Notes under the pieces: generated by a model
Database searches by the model: none
What the model was told of the DNA's origin: nothing
The model's input: the letters and a program-made list of their open reading frames with translations, nothing else
Shown: positions 8,582 through 17,344 of the stretch, in pieces
Layout of the letters: each line of letters starts with the position of its first letter
Numbering within the stretch: the first letter of the stretch is position 1
Source of the DNA: Pyxidicoccus parkwaysis
Lineage (GTDB): Bacteria; Myxococcota; Myxococcia; Myxococcales; Myxococcaceae
NCBI RefSeq assembly: GCF_017301735.1
Contig: NZ_CP071090.1
Location: 9,724,001 to 9,788,000 of the forward strand
Length of the DNA: 64,000 bases
Direction: 5' to 3'
Made by a program: the position numbers and the translations under genes

Positions 8582-11500
8582 TCAGCGCCGGCGCGAGACG
8601 AGGGAGAGGATTTCCGTGCCGTAGCGCTCGGTGAGCGCGGGGCCCACGCCGTGGATGGCCATGAGCTCGCGTCCGTTCTCCGGCCGGGCCACGGCGATGG
8701 CGCCCAGCACCTTGTCCGTGAGGATGCGGAACGCGGGCACCTTGCGCCTGCGCGCCTCCGCGAGCCGCCACGCCTTCAGCGCCTCCACCAGCGCCGGAGA
8801 CGCCTCCGCCCCGTCCGAGTCACTCAGCACCGCGCGCCGCCCGCGCGACGAAGGAGCGGGCGCATCGTCGTAGACGACATCCGTGCGCCCGGCACGCGAG
8901 GCATTCCACGAGGACCGCCCCTCCGCCGAATCCCCCGAGGACGCATTCGCGCGCCAGGGCTTCTTCGGCGCGGCGTCGTCACCGCCCGAGCGCGAGCCCC
9001 GCTTGCGCGACGTGCGCTTCGTGCCCCCGCCGGCCGGTTCCGACTTGCGGCGCTTCTTCTTCGTCGCCTTCTCCAACGGAAGCGGGAGGAACACCTGGCG
9101 CGGGTCCACCGCGCGGGTGCGCCGGCCCTCGTCCGTCAGGGACAGGCGCTGGAAGTTGATGACCTGCCCATCCTTGTCGAACGAGTCCACGTCCAGCCGC
9201 GCCAGCCCCGCGCGCACGAGCCCACCCGCCAGCCGCTCGAAGTCGCGGCGCGCGAGGGACTCGCCGAACAGCTCACGGTGGAGCCGGCCCATGGCCTGTC
9301 CGTCGCGCTCGTGCAGCGACTCGAGGATGCGCTCCATGAAGTGCCGCTCCGTGGAGGTGGGCTCCACGAAGCGCAGCGTGGCGCACGACTCGGGCGAGCA
9401 CACGTCGCACAGGCCGCACGCCTCGCCGGAGTCCTGCACGTCGCCGAAGTGCTGCACCAGCTGCTTCATGCGGCAGCCGTGCGCCTCCGCGTAGCGCCCC
9501 ATCTGCTCCAGGTGCAACAGCTTGCGCTCGCGCTGCGAGGCATACGAGGCCATCCACCCCGGCCGCCCGCGCGCCACCGTCTCCTCGGGCGTCATCACCA
9601 CGCCGCCGTGAATCCAGAGCTGCTCCAGCGCCTTGTCGAAGACCTCCGGGTCCGTGCGCACGCGCCCCTGGAGCACCACCTTCGGCTCCAGCTGCGTGCC
9701 CGTCGCGTGGAACAGCCGCTCCAGGACGTGGGGCTCGGGGTAGTCGCGGCGGTGGAAGAACTCGTGCGTGCGCCGGTCGATGTACGAGTGCAGCAGCACC
9801 GCGCGAGAGGGCTTCCCGTCGCGGCCCGCGCGGCCGAGCTCCTGGTAGTAGCCCTCCAGGCTCGCCGGCAGCGCGGCGTGGATGACGGTGCGCACGTCCG
9901 GCTTGTCGATGCCCATGCCGAACGCGGTGGTGGCGACGATGACCTCCAGCGAGCCCTTGAGGAACTCGGCCTGCACGCGGTCCCTCTCGGCGGGCTGGAG
10001 GCCCGCGTGGTACGCGGCGCAGGGGAACTCGTCCGAGAGCATCTCCGCGAGCTGCTCGGCGTGCTTGCGCGTGGCCGCGTAGACGATGGCGGGCCGGTTG
10101 TCCTCGTCCGACAGCAGCGAGTGGATGGCGTCGCCGCGCGCGCCGGGGTTCAGCTCGCGCACCTCGATGGCGATGTTGGTGCGGCGGAAGCCATGGATGA
10201 ACGTACGCGCCTTGCCACCGGCCCCGTGCAGCCCGAGCTGCTGGACGATGTCGCGCTGCACGTCCGGCGTGGCGGTGGCGGTGAGGGCCACCACGGGCGC
10301 GGGGCGCAACAGCGGCAGCCGCGCGCCGAGCAGCCGGTAGTCCGGGCGGAAGTCGTGGCCCCACTGGGAGATGCAGTGGGCCTCGTCAATGGCGATGAGC
10401 GCGGGGGTGCGGCGCGCGAGGAACTCCACGAAGCCGGGTACGCCGAGCCGCTCGGGAGCGATGAAGAGGAAGTCGAGCCGGTCCTCCAGGTAGTCCGCGC
10501 ACACCTGCCGGGACGTGGCCCTGTCTCGGCCAGAGTGGATGCGGTCCGCCGCGAAGCCGAGCGACTGGAGGCGCGCGACCTGGTCCTCCATGAGCGCGAT
10601 GAGCGGGCTCACCACCAGCGTGGTGCCCGCGCGAGCCAGGCCCGGGAGCTGGTAGCAGAGCGACTTGCCCGCGCCCGTGGGCATGACGAGGAGCAGGTCC
10701 TCGCCCGCCGTGGCCGAGCGACACACGGCCTCCTGGTAGGGACGGAAGTCGGAGAAGCCGAAGGCCTCCTTCAAGAGCGGGCGGAGCTGGTCCGGCGGCG
10801 TGGGCGCTCGCTTCACGCGCGTGGGGCGCTGCGGTGCGGACGGAGCGGCGGAGGCTCCGCGACTCGCACGCGAGGGCGTCCCGCTCCCCGAGGAGCCCCG
10901 GCTCCATGGGGCTTCGTCGGGCTCGGAGTTTCGCCACGCCCGGGAAGCCATCGGGTCAATCTGGATGCCGCCCTGTGAGGGCGCGGAGGAGCGAACCGGG
11001 GCGCCGGCATCACCTCCACGACCGTGGGTGCCCTCGCCCAGCGCGGCACCTGCACGGCCCGGCGACATCACCACCGAAGCATCAGAGAACGCATTGGAGA
11101 CAGCACGGCGCGGGCCACCATTGCCTCCGGTCAAAGGTCCCACCGGGAGCTGTCCGGATGCGAAGGCAGGCTGCGGTGAGCGCTGAGCACTCTGAGCGGT
11201 CGACATGGGCGCACCGGCCGGGCTCGCGGGCCCCTGCCCCACCACGTCGATGACGTACTTCTCGATGCCGCGCAGGAACTCGTCCAGCTCGCCATCGCCG
11301 CTCTCAATCCGCTGGAGCCAGGCCTCCCACTGCCCCGTCATGGCCGGCGACTTCACGTGCGGGTGCACCACCTGGATGAGGTGGATGCCCTTCTCCGTGG
11401 CCTCCATCACCTTGCCGCGCCGCCTCAGGTACTCACGGTCCATCAACACTTCGATGATGGCCGCGCGCGTGGCGGGCGTGCCCAGCCCCGTCTCGCGCAT

Positions 11501-13276
11501 CGCGTCCGCCAGCTCCTTCTCGTCGAGCGCCCTGCCCGCCGTCTCCATCGCCGTCAGCAGCGACGCATCCGTGAAGCGCGGCGGCGGACGCGTGCGCTTC
11601 TTCACCGCCTCCGCGTCCTCCACCGTCTGCGCCTGCCCGCGCTCCAGCCCCGTCGGCAGCGACTGCGGCTCGTCGTCCGGCTCGCGCTCCTCGTCCTCGC
11701 CCTTCTTGCCCTCCGCCTTCGGACGCGGCGCCTTCTGTCCGCCGCCGATGTCCAGCACCTTCCAGCCCACGCGCTCCACCTGCGTGCCGGTGCTCTGGAA
11801 GCGGTCCACCACCGGCGCCGCCGCAGCCCCGGACGTCACCGCCGTCATCACCGTGGTGACGCGCCAGACGTGGTCCTCGTGCCACGCCTGGAGTACGCGC
11901 CGGCACACGAGGTCGTAGATGCGCTGCTCGTCCGGAGACAGGCGCACGCCCTCGGGCGACGTGGGCGTGGGGATGATGGCGTGGTGGTCCGTCACCTTCG
12001 CGTCGTCCACGTACCGTTTGCCGAGCGGCCGCCCGCCCGTGCCCGGCGCGAGGTCCTCCTCGTAGGGCGCTCGGATGGCGTTCACCACCTCCGGCAGCGT
12101 GTCCGCCACCGTGCGCGACAGGTGCCGGCTCGCGGTGCGCGGATAGCTCAGGAGCTTGTGCTTCTCATACAGCGCCTGCGCCACCTCCAGCGTGCGCTGC
12201 GCGCTGAAGCCGTAGAGCCGGTTGGCGTGCCGCTGGAGCTCCGTCAAGTCGTAGAGGAGCGGCGGCGGCATCCGCTTCTCCTCCGACTCCAGGGACTCGA
12301 TGGCCGCGCTCCCGCGCCGCACGCGGTCGATGATGGCCTGCGCCTCCACGCCGTCCGCGTCCAGGCGGCGGGCCTCGCGCGGGGGCTCGCCGGGCTTCAC
12401 CACCGGCTTGCCGTCCGCCCCCGAGCGGAACCACGTGCCCTGGTACTTCGCCCCCACGGGCACCGCCTTCGAGCGCGGCACGAAGGTGGCCACCACCTCC
12501 AGGTAGTCCCGGGGCACGAACTCGCGGATGGCGATTTCGCGCTCCACCACCATGGCCAGCGTGGGCGTCTGCACGCGCCCCACGCTCAGCATCTCCCCGT
12601 GCCCGCCGTGCGCCAGCGTGTACAGGCGCGACAGGTTCATCCCCACCAGCCAGTCCGCCCGGCTGCGCCCCATGGCCGCGGCGGCCAGCGGCTCGTAGTC
12701 GCGCCCGTCCGCGAGCTTCTGGAAGCCGTCGCGGATGGCCCGCTCCGTCAGCGAGGACACCCACAGCCGCCGTACCGGCTTGCGGCACCCGGCCGCCTCG
12801 TAGATGTAGCGGAAGATGAGCTCGCCCTCGCGGCCCGCGTCCGTGGCGCACACCACGGCCGAGACTTCCGGCGAGTTGAGGATGCGCTTCACCACGCCGA
12901 ATTGGGTGTGCGTCTCCTTGGAGACCACGAGCGGCCACTCCGCCGGCAGCATGGGCAGCAGCGCACGGCTCCACTTCTTCCAGTCCGGCCGAATCTCGTG
13001 CGGCTGCGCCAGCCCCACCAGGTGACCGATGGCCCACGTCACCACGTAGCCGTTGCCCTGGAGGTAGCCGTCCCCTCGCTCGTGGGCGCCCAGCACGCGG
13101 GCGATGTCGCGCGCCACGGCCGGCTTCTCCGCCAGCACCGCCAGGACGGACGCCCGCCCTCCGGCACGCGCCGGCGCGCCGTCCCTGCTCCCGTGCCTGT
13201 CCTCGCGGGGCGACTCGCCCATCTCTTCCCACCTCATGAAGCCCACTCCCCTCCCGCCCGCCTCCGCCCACGCCAT
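8582..13276 (-). CDS. DNA topoisomerase III - RecQ helicase fusion
   Basis: One uninterrupted frame of 1564 codons encodes two enzymes normally made separately. Residues about 44-690 are a type IA topoisomerase of the topo III kind: Toprim (VLAEKPAVARDIA, CATDAGREGELIFR at 144-156), SVGRVQTPTLAMV, and LLSYPRTASR with catalytic Tyr378. After a Ser/Pro/Gly-rich linker (about 690-840) comes RecQ: MPTGAGKS (865-872), DEAH (964-967), ALTATAT, the QELGRAGRDG motif, the zinc-binding segment with CGLCDVC, a winged helix, a basic low-complexity stretch, and a C-terminal HRDC-like domain ending near ALTERYG. The start is uncertain: ATG codons at 13276, 13237 and 13222 are all possible, the latter two with better ribosome sites. 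The expected role is unwinding plus strand passage on recombination intermediates, as in Sgs1-Top3 or BLM-TopoIIIalpha. Confidence 0.92.
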   Translation of the reverse strand: MAWAEAGGRGVGFMRWEEMGESPREDRHGSRDGAPARAGGRASVLAVLAEKPAVARDIARVLGAHERGDGYLQGNGYVVTWAIGHLVGLAQPHEIRPDWKKWSRALLPMLPAEWPLVVSKETHTQFGVVKRILNSPEVSAVVCATDAGREGELIFRYIYEAAGCRKPVRRLWVSSLTERAIRDGFQKLADGRDYEPLAAAAMGRSRADWLVGMNLSRLYTLAHGGHGEMLSVGRVQTPTLAMVVEREIAIREFVPRDYLEVVATFVPRSKAVPVGAKYQGTWFRSGADGKPVVKPGEPPREARRLDADGVEAQAIIDRVRRGSAAIESLESEEKRMPPPLLYDLTELQRHANRLYGFSAQRTLEVAQALYEKHKLLSYPRTASRHLSRTVADTLPEVVNAIRAPYEEDLAPGTGGRPLGKRYVDDAKVTDHHAIIPTPTSPEGVRLSPDEQRIYDLVCRRVLQAWHEDHVWRVTTVMTAVTSGAAAAPVVDRFQSTGTQVERVGWKVLDIGGGQKAPRPKAEGKKGEDEEREPDDEPQSLPTGLERGQAQTVEDAEAVKKRTRPPPRFTDASLLTAMETAGRALDEKELADAMRETGLGTPATRAAIIEVLMDREYLRRRGKVMEATEKGIHLIQVVHPHVKSPAMTGQWEAWLQRIESGDGELDEFLRGIEKYVIDVVGQGPASPAGAPMSTAQSAQRSPQPAFASGQLPVGPLTGGNGGPRRAVSNAFSDASVVMSPGRAGAALGEGTHGRGGDAGAPVRSSAPSQGGIQIDPMASRAWRNSEPDEAPWSRGSSGSGTPSRASRGASAAPSAPQRPTRVKRAPTPPDQLRPLLKEAFGFSDFRPYQEAVCRSATAGEDLLLVMPTGAGKSLCYQLPGLARAGTTLVVSPLIALMEDQVARLQSLGFAADRIHSGRDRATSRQVCADYLEDRLDFLFIAPERLGVPGFVEFLARRTPALIAIDEAHCISQWGHDFRPDYRLLGARLPLLRPAPVVALTATATPDVQRDIVQQLGLHGAGGKARTFIHGFRRTNIAIEVRELNPGARGDAIHSLLSDEDNRPAIVYAATRKHAEQLAEMLSDEFPCAAYHAGLQPAERDRVQAEFLKGSLEVIVATTAFGMGIDKPDVRTVIHAALPASLEGYYQELGRAGRDGKPSRAVLLHSYIDRRTHEFFHRRDYPEPHVLERLFHATGTQLEPKVVLQGRVRTDPEVFDKALEQLWIHGGVVMTPEETVARGRPGWMASYASQRERKLLHLEQMGRYAEAHGCRMKQLVQHFGDVQDSGEACGLCDVCSPESCATLRFVEPTSTERHFMERILESLHERDGQAMGRLHRELFGESLARRDFERLAGGLVRAGLARLDVDSFDKDGQVINFQRLSLTDEGRRTRAVDPRQVFLPLPLEKATKKKRRKSEPAGGGTKRTSRKRGSRSGGDDAAPKKPWRANASSGDSAEGRSSWNASRAGRTDVVYDDAPAPSSRGRRAVLSDSDGAEASPALVEALKAWRLAEARRRKVPAFRILTDKVLGAIAVARPENGRELMAIHGVGPALTERYGTEILSLVSRRR

Positions 13277-14532
13277 GGGTAGTCCCCTGGCGCATGCGGA
13301 AGCCCACCTCCCTATCGCGTCAGGCTGACATGGCCGAGCCCCGCCTGTCCCTACCTGTCACGCCTGCCCGCCGCCCGGCCGGCCGAGGCACGCCGCGGGC
13401 GCTCCATTCACATCCGCTCGCGGGCCTTCCCCAACGCTCCAGGTCTGAGGAAACGGGAGGAGGAATGAGGCTTTCCGCCGTGCCGGAGTGGCCCCGCGCG
13501 CGCTGGCGCCTTCGCGCAAGCACTTGGCGCGGCAAAGGAAAACTGTCCCTGGCGCCTGGGTCAGTATGCCGTTGTCGCCAATCGCCGACGGCGGCTGGTG
13601 ACGGGGGGAGTAGCAGCTTCACTGTTGGTGCTGGGGGGAAGCAGATGTCACACGTCGCGCATGAGTCGGGTCAGCGGATTCCGGGGGGAAACACGAAGCC
13701 CGGCTCCATGTCGCGCGGAGACACAGGGGCCACGATTCGCGGTTCGGGACGTCCGTCCCGGGCGGAGTGGCGGCGGGCGGTCGAGGGGGAAGCAGGGGGA
13801 ATCGAGGTACCGCTGCTGGCCATCTTCGCGGGGGCGAAGCGGGCGCAGCTGGCGGTGCTCTCGAAGTCGACCGCAACCGGGCCACTTCGTGAAGTCATGG
13901 GGGAAGTGACGCGGGTCGCATCCATGCGCCCGCAGACGTTCGGCTGGGCCCAGACGCTCGCTCGGTTGCGAGCGCTCTCACGGCCCGCGGTGCCCTGGGA
14001 GGGCGCCGAACGTTCGAAGAAGGAGTCGCGCCCCACGCGGGTGCCGGTACTGGGGGTACCGGACACGCACCAGGTGGGGACGTAGCGCGCACCGGGGGGA
14101 TGCGCGTCTGGAATGAAGGTTCGCTGGAGGGGTCCAAGGCCCTCCGGACACTCAGGGGCGGGTCGGAGGGCGTCGCCGCGGGGGCGGTGGCGTCTGCGGC
14201 AGGGGGACCCGGAGTCACGCTCGCCAAGAGGGGGAGAGCAGATTCCAGAATGGGTCATTTCCGGGGGGTGCTCCGAGTCCATCGGGGCATCCCCCGTAGC
14301 TTTTCCGGAGCACGGTCTCATTCGGGGTGCGGGTCCCCACTGCGCCGAAGTTGCTGCCCCACGCGAGACGGTGCGAGCGGGTGGTGCCAGGCGCGGTGAG
14401 CCGTGCCGCGTCACTGTCCTGCCAGCGGTGCGGGTCTGGGTGAAAGGACCGGCGGTTGGAGTGTGGGGTGTCCGGGTGACAACGCCAGGCATTCGGGCGT
14501 CGGGGGATGGTGGATGGTAGTACCTTGCCCTC
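13277..14532. other. Long G-rich gap, mostly without recognisable genes
   Basis: The 1.25 kb has many G4-G6 runs on the plus strand and a lower third-position G/C bias than its flanks. Open frames exist on both strands but give Arg/Pro/Gly-rich peptides without domains. The only candidate I would keep is the small plus-strand gene at 13645-14085. The promoter of the downstream AAA ATPase gene should lie near the right end. Confidence 0.5.
13645..14085 (+). CDS. Possible small hypothetical protein
   Basis: I do not recognise this 146-aa product. The reason for listing it is a GGGGGGAA run four bases before the ATG and a middle section that reads like protein (EVPLLAIFAGAKRAQLAVL, then a region with Met, Phe and Trp). 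Third positions are G/C-rich but less than in neighbouring genes. The N-terminal 45 residues look poorly structured and the C-terminus is basic. An overlapping frame on the other strand is equally long, so this may be a chance frame. Confidence 0.3.
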   Translation: MSHVAHESGQRIPGGNTKPGSMSRGDTGATIRGSGRPSRAEWRRAVEGEAGGIEVPLLAIFAGAKRAQLAVLSKSTATGPLREVMGEVTRVASMRPQTFGWAQTLARLRALSRPAVPWEGAERSKKESRPTRVPVLGVPDTHQVGT

Positions 14533-16083
14533 ATGGCTCGCTGGTTCAACACCGCCGGTCCCTGCAACCCGGTCGACCACTACATGCTGCCGGCCCTGCG
14601 GCGACTGCCGGAGGTGCAGCGCCTCATCGACCAGAAGGGCTACTTCGTCGTCCACGCGCCCCGGCAGGTGGGCAAGACAACCGCGCTGCTCGCGCTTGCC
14701 CAGGACCTCACCGCCGAAGGGCAGCACGTCGCGGTCCTCGTCTCCATGGAAGTGGGCGCCGCCTTCCCTCATGACGTCGGTGCGGCCGAAGCAGCCATCC
14801 TCAACAGCTGGCGAAGCGCGGCGCGGGCGCAGCTCCCACCTGAATTGCAACCACCACCCTTTCCAGACGCACCACCGGGCGGCCGGGTGGCTTCCGCACT
14901 CGAGGCATGGTCGGTAGACGCGGGGAAACCGCTCGTCGTCTTCCTGGACGAAGTCGATTCGCTCAGGAATGGCGTGCTCATCTCCGTGCTGCGCCAACTG
15001 CGTGACGGCTACCGCAACCGGCCTACGCACTTTCCCGCGTCGCTCGCGCTCATCGGCCTACGCGACGTGCGCGACTACAAGGTGGCTTCCGGAGGCAGCG
15101 ACCACCTGGGCAGTGCGAGCCCCTTCAACATCAAGGTCCGCTCCCTCACGCTGCGCGACTTCACCGAGGACGAGGTGGCCGAGCTCTACGCCCAGCACAC
15201 CTCGGACACGGGACAGCGCTTCGAGCCCGAGGCACTCGCCCTCGCCTTCGAGCTCACGCAGGGCCAGCCGTGGCTCGTCAATGCCCTGGCCAAGGTGGCT
15301 GTCGAGGAGCTCGTTCCCGACACGTCACAGCCCGTTCGCCGTGCCAACATCGAGAAGGCCAAGGCCATCCTCATCCAGCGCCAGGAGACGCACCTGGACA
15401 GCCTCGCCGAGCGCCTGCGCGAGCCACGCATCCGCGCCATCCTCGAGCCCATGCTCGCGGGCGGGCTGCTCGGTGACGTGTCCGAGGATGACAGGCGCTT
15501 CGCGGTCGACCTGGGCCTGCTGCGCCGAAACCCGGCAGGTACCCTCGAGGTCGCCAATCCCATCTACCGCGAGATTCTCGTCCGCTCCCTCGCCTCGGGT
15601 ACGCGCGATACCCTCCCCACCATCCAGCCCTCCTGGCTGAAGCCGGACGGGCGGCTCGACACGGAGCGTCTGCGCGAGGCCTTCCTCGTCTTCTGGCGCC
15701 AGCATGGCGAGCCGCTGCTGGCCACCGCGCCCTACCACGAGATTGCGCCCCACCTGGTGCTGATGGCCTTCCTCCACCGGGTGGTCAACGGCGGCGGCAC
15801 CATCGAGCGCGAGTACGCCATCGGCCGTGGACGCATGGACCTGTACGTCCGCTACGGCCAGGACACGCTCGCCATCGAAATCAAGGTGTGGAGGGACCGC
15901 GAGCCGGACCCGCTCACCGAGGGCCTCACCCAGCTCGACGGCTACCTGCACGGGCTCGGGGAGAAGAGCGGCTGGCTCGTGCTCTTCGACCGCCGGAGCG
16001 GCCAGCCTCCCATCTCCGAGCGCACCCGCGCCGAGGAGGCCCAAACACCGTCGGGCCTCCCCGTCACCGTCATCCGCGCATAG
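14533..16083 (+). CDS. AAA-like ATPase with PD-(D/E)XK-like C-terminal domain
   Basis: The 516-aa protein opens with an AAA-like P-loop module: Walker A HAPRQVGKTT near residue 42 and Walker B VVFLDEVDSL near 138, followed by the helical region usual for ATPases of the AAA_14/AAA-like group. A helical middle (about 230-390) leads to a C-terminal segment with GRGRMDLYV and LAIEIKVWRD. This Asp...Glu-x-Lys arrangement is that of the PD-(D/E)XK nuclease fold. No signal peptide is present. It stands alone on the plus strand after a gene-poor gap and is convergent with the epimerase-like gene, 10 bases apart. Such ATPase-nuclease proteins often sit in variable genome regions and may act in defence; this is inference. 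Target unknown. Confidence 0.75.
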   Translation: MARWFNTAGPCNPVDHYMLPALRRLPEVQRLIDQKGYFVVHAPRQVGKTTALLALAQDLTAEGQHVAVLVSMEVGAAFPHDVGAAEAAILNSWRSAARAQLPPELQPPPFPDAPPGGRVASALEAWSVDAGKPLVVFLDEVDSLRNGVLISVLRQLRDGYRNRPTHFPASLALIGLRDVRDYKVASGGSDHLGSASPFNIKVRSLTLRDFTEDEVAELYAQHTSDTGQRFEPEALALAFELTQGQPWLVNALAKVAVEELVPDTSQPVRRANIEKAKAILIQRQETHLDSLAERLREPRIRAILEPMLAGGLLGDVSEDDRRFAVDLGLLRRNPAGTLEVANPIYREILVRSLASGTRDTLPTIQPSWLKPDGRLDTERLREAFLVFWRQHGEPLLATAPYHEIAPHLVLMAFLHRVVNGGGTIEREYAIGRGRMDLYVRYGQDTLAIEIKVWRDREPDPLTEGLTQLDGYLHGLGEKSGWLVLFDRRSGQPPISERTRAEEAQTPSGLPVTVIRA

Positions 16084-16086
16084 CGC

Positions 16087-16102
16087 GCGGGCTTCAGCCC
16101 GC
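16087..16102. terminator. Small hairpin between convergent genes
   Basis: GCGGGC and GCCCGC pair around a TTCA loop, just after one stop codon and overlapping the other gene's last codons. It could serve both transcripts. No T-run follows on either strand, so the call is weak. Confidence 0.35.
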
Positions 16103-17284
16103 CTTCGCCGTGCCCGGGTGCTCCTGGTGCCACGCCGCGAGCACTTCCTTCTCGCGCTCCGCCGTCACGCCCGCGTCCATCTTCGCCTGACGGTCGGGCG
16201 GCAGCGTGCGGAACCACGCCAGCGTGTCGCGAATCGTGTCCGCCGTGGGCCGGAACGTCAGCCCCGTGGCCAGCGCCTTCTGGATGCCTATCCGCCCCAG
16301 GCCCTTCTCCTCACCCGTGCGCGGCACCCACACCGGCATGTCCGTCCACGCCGCCACCTTCTGCTTGTCCAGGAAGGCCGTGTCCGCCCACGTGAAGCTC
16401 ACGTCGCCGCCCGTGGTCTTCTTGCACAGCTCCAGGAAGTCCTTCATCAACACCGGCTCCGTGGGGCCCGTGGCGTTGAAGACGCCCGCCGTGCGGCGCT
16501 CCACGTTGAGGATGATCCACGCCGCCAGATCCCGCGCGTCGATGAACTGCACCGGGTCCTGCCCGTCGCCCGGCGCCAGCGCCTCGCCGCCGCGCGCGGC
16601 GCGCACCGGCCAGTACGTGAAGCGGTCCGACGGGTCATCCGGCCCGACAATCAGGCCCGGGCGAACGTTGAGGACGCGGCCCGGCATGGCCGTCTCCGCC
16701 GCCTTCTCGCACAGCGCCTTCAGCGCGCCGTAGTTCTCCATCACCTTCTCATTCGTCTCGTCCGCCATCGTCGCCACCGGCGAGGACTCGTCGACGCCGT
16801 ACTTCGACAGGTCCTTGTAGACGGAGATGGACGACACGAAGACGTAGTGGTCCACGTGCGGCGCCAGCAACTCCGCGGACGCCTTCACGATGCGCGGCAC
16901 ATAGCCGGACGTGTCCACCACCGCGTCCCACTTGCGCCCCTCGAGCGCCTTCAGGCCGGTGTCCTTGTTCGGGTCGCGGTTGCCCTGCAGCTTCTCCACG
17001 TCCGGGAAGAGGGCCGGGTTGGTCTTGCCGCGGTTGAAGAGGGTGACGGTGTGGCCACGCGAGCGCGCGAACTCCACCAGCGCCGGGCCCAGGAACTGGG
17101 TGCCGCCCAGGATGAGGATGTTCTGCGGCTTGGAGGGCGGCGGCAGCTTCGTCACCTGCCCCTGCGCACCCGCCTCCGCGTCCGTACCGCCCGCGCCACT
17201 CTTGCTCGACGAGGCACAGCCCAGCATCCAGAGCGAGCCCACCGCGGCCGCTCCCTGAATCACTCCTCTGCGGGACAGCTTCAT
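16094..17284 (-). CDS. Exported NAD-epimerase/dehydratase-like lipoprotein
   Basis: The 396-aa protein carries a twin-arginine signal (KLSRRGVIQGAA) joined to a lipobox (WMLGC), so it should be exported folded, perhaps with its cofactor, and lipidated. A Ser/Gly-rich tether follows. From residue 53 on it is an extended short-chain dehydrogenase/epimerase: ILGGTQFLG nucleotide loop, VVDTSGYVP, VFVSSISVY and YGALK as the YxxxK catalytic pair. A C-terminal epimerase cap runs to the end. The usual GxxGxxG is slightly altered to GGTQFLG, as in several isoflavone-reductase-like members. Placing a nucleotide-sugar-type enzyme outside the cytoplasm is odd; the substrate is unknown. It lies upstream of nothing else on its strand. 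Confidence 0.82.
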   Translation of the reverse strand: MKLSRRGVIQGAAAVGSLWMLGCASSSKSGAGGTDAEAGAQGQVTKLPPPSKPQNILILGGTQFLGPALVEFARSRGHTVTLFNRGKTNPALFPDVEKLQGNRDPNKDTGLKALEGRKWDAVVDTSGYVPRIVKASAELLAPHVDHYVFVSSISVYKDLSKYGVDESSPVATMADETNEKVMENYGALKALCEKAAETAMPGRVLNVRPGLIVGPDDPSDRFTYWPVRAARGGEALAPGDGQDPVQFIDARDLAAWIILNVERRTAGVFNATGPTEPVLMKDFLELCKKTTGGDVSFTWADTAFLDKQKVAAWTDMPVWVPRTGEEKGLGRIGIQKALATGLTFRPTADTIRDTLAWFRTLPPDRQAKMDAGVTAEREKEVLAAWHQEHPGTAKAG

Positions 17285-17344
17285 GCCGTGTTTCTCCTGT
17301 TGCCCTGTTGCATCTAGAAACCGCGCGCGGCCGGGCCGCGCCCT

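Noticed and set aside
13671..14567. A minus-strand frame of 298 codons in the gene-poor gap
   Set aside because: The product is Pro/Arg/Thr-rich without domains, overlaps the start of the AAA ATPase gene and has no ribosome site.
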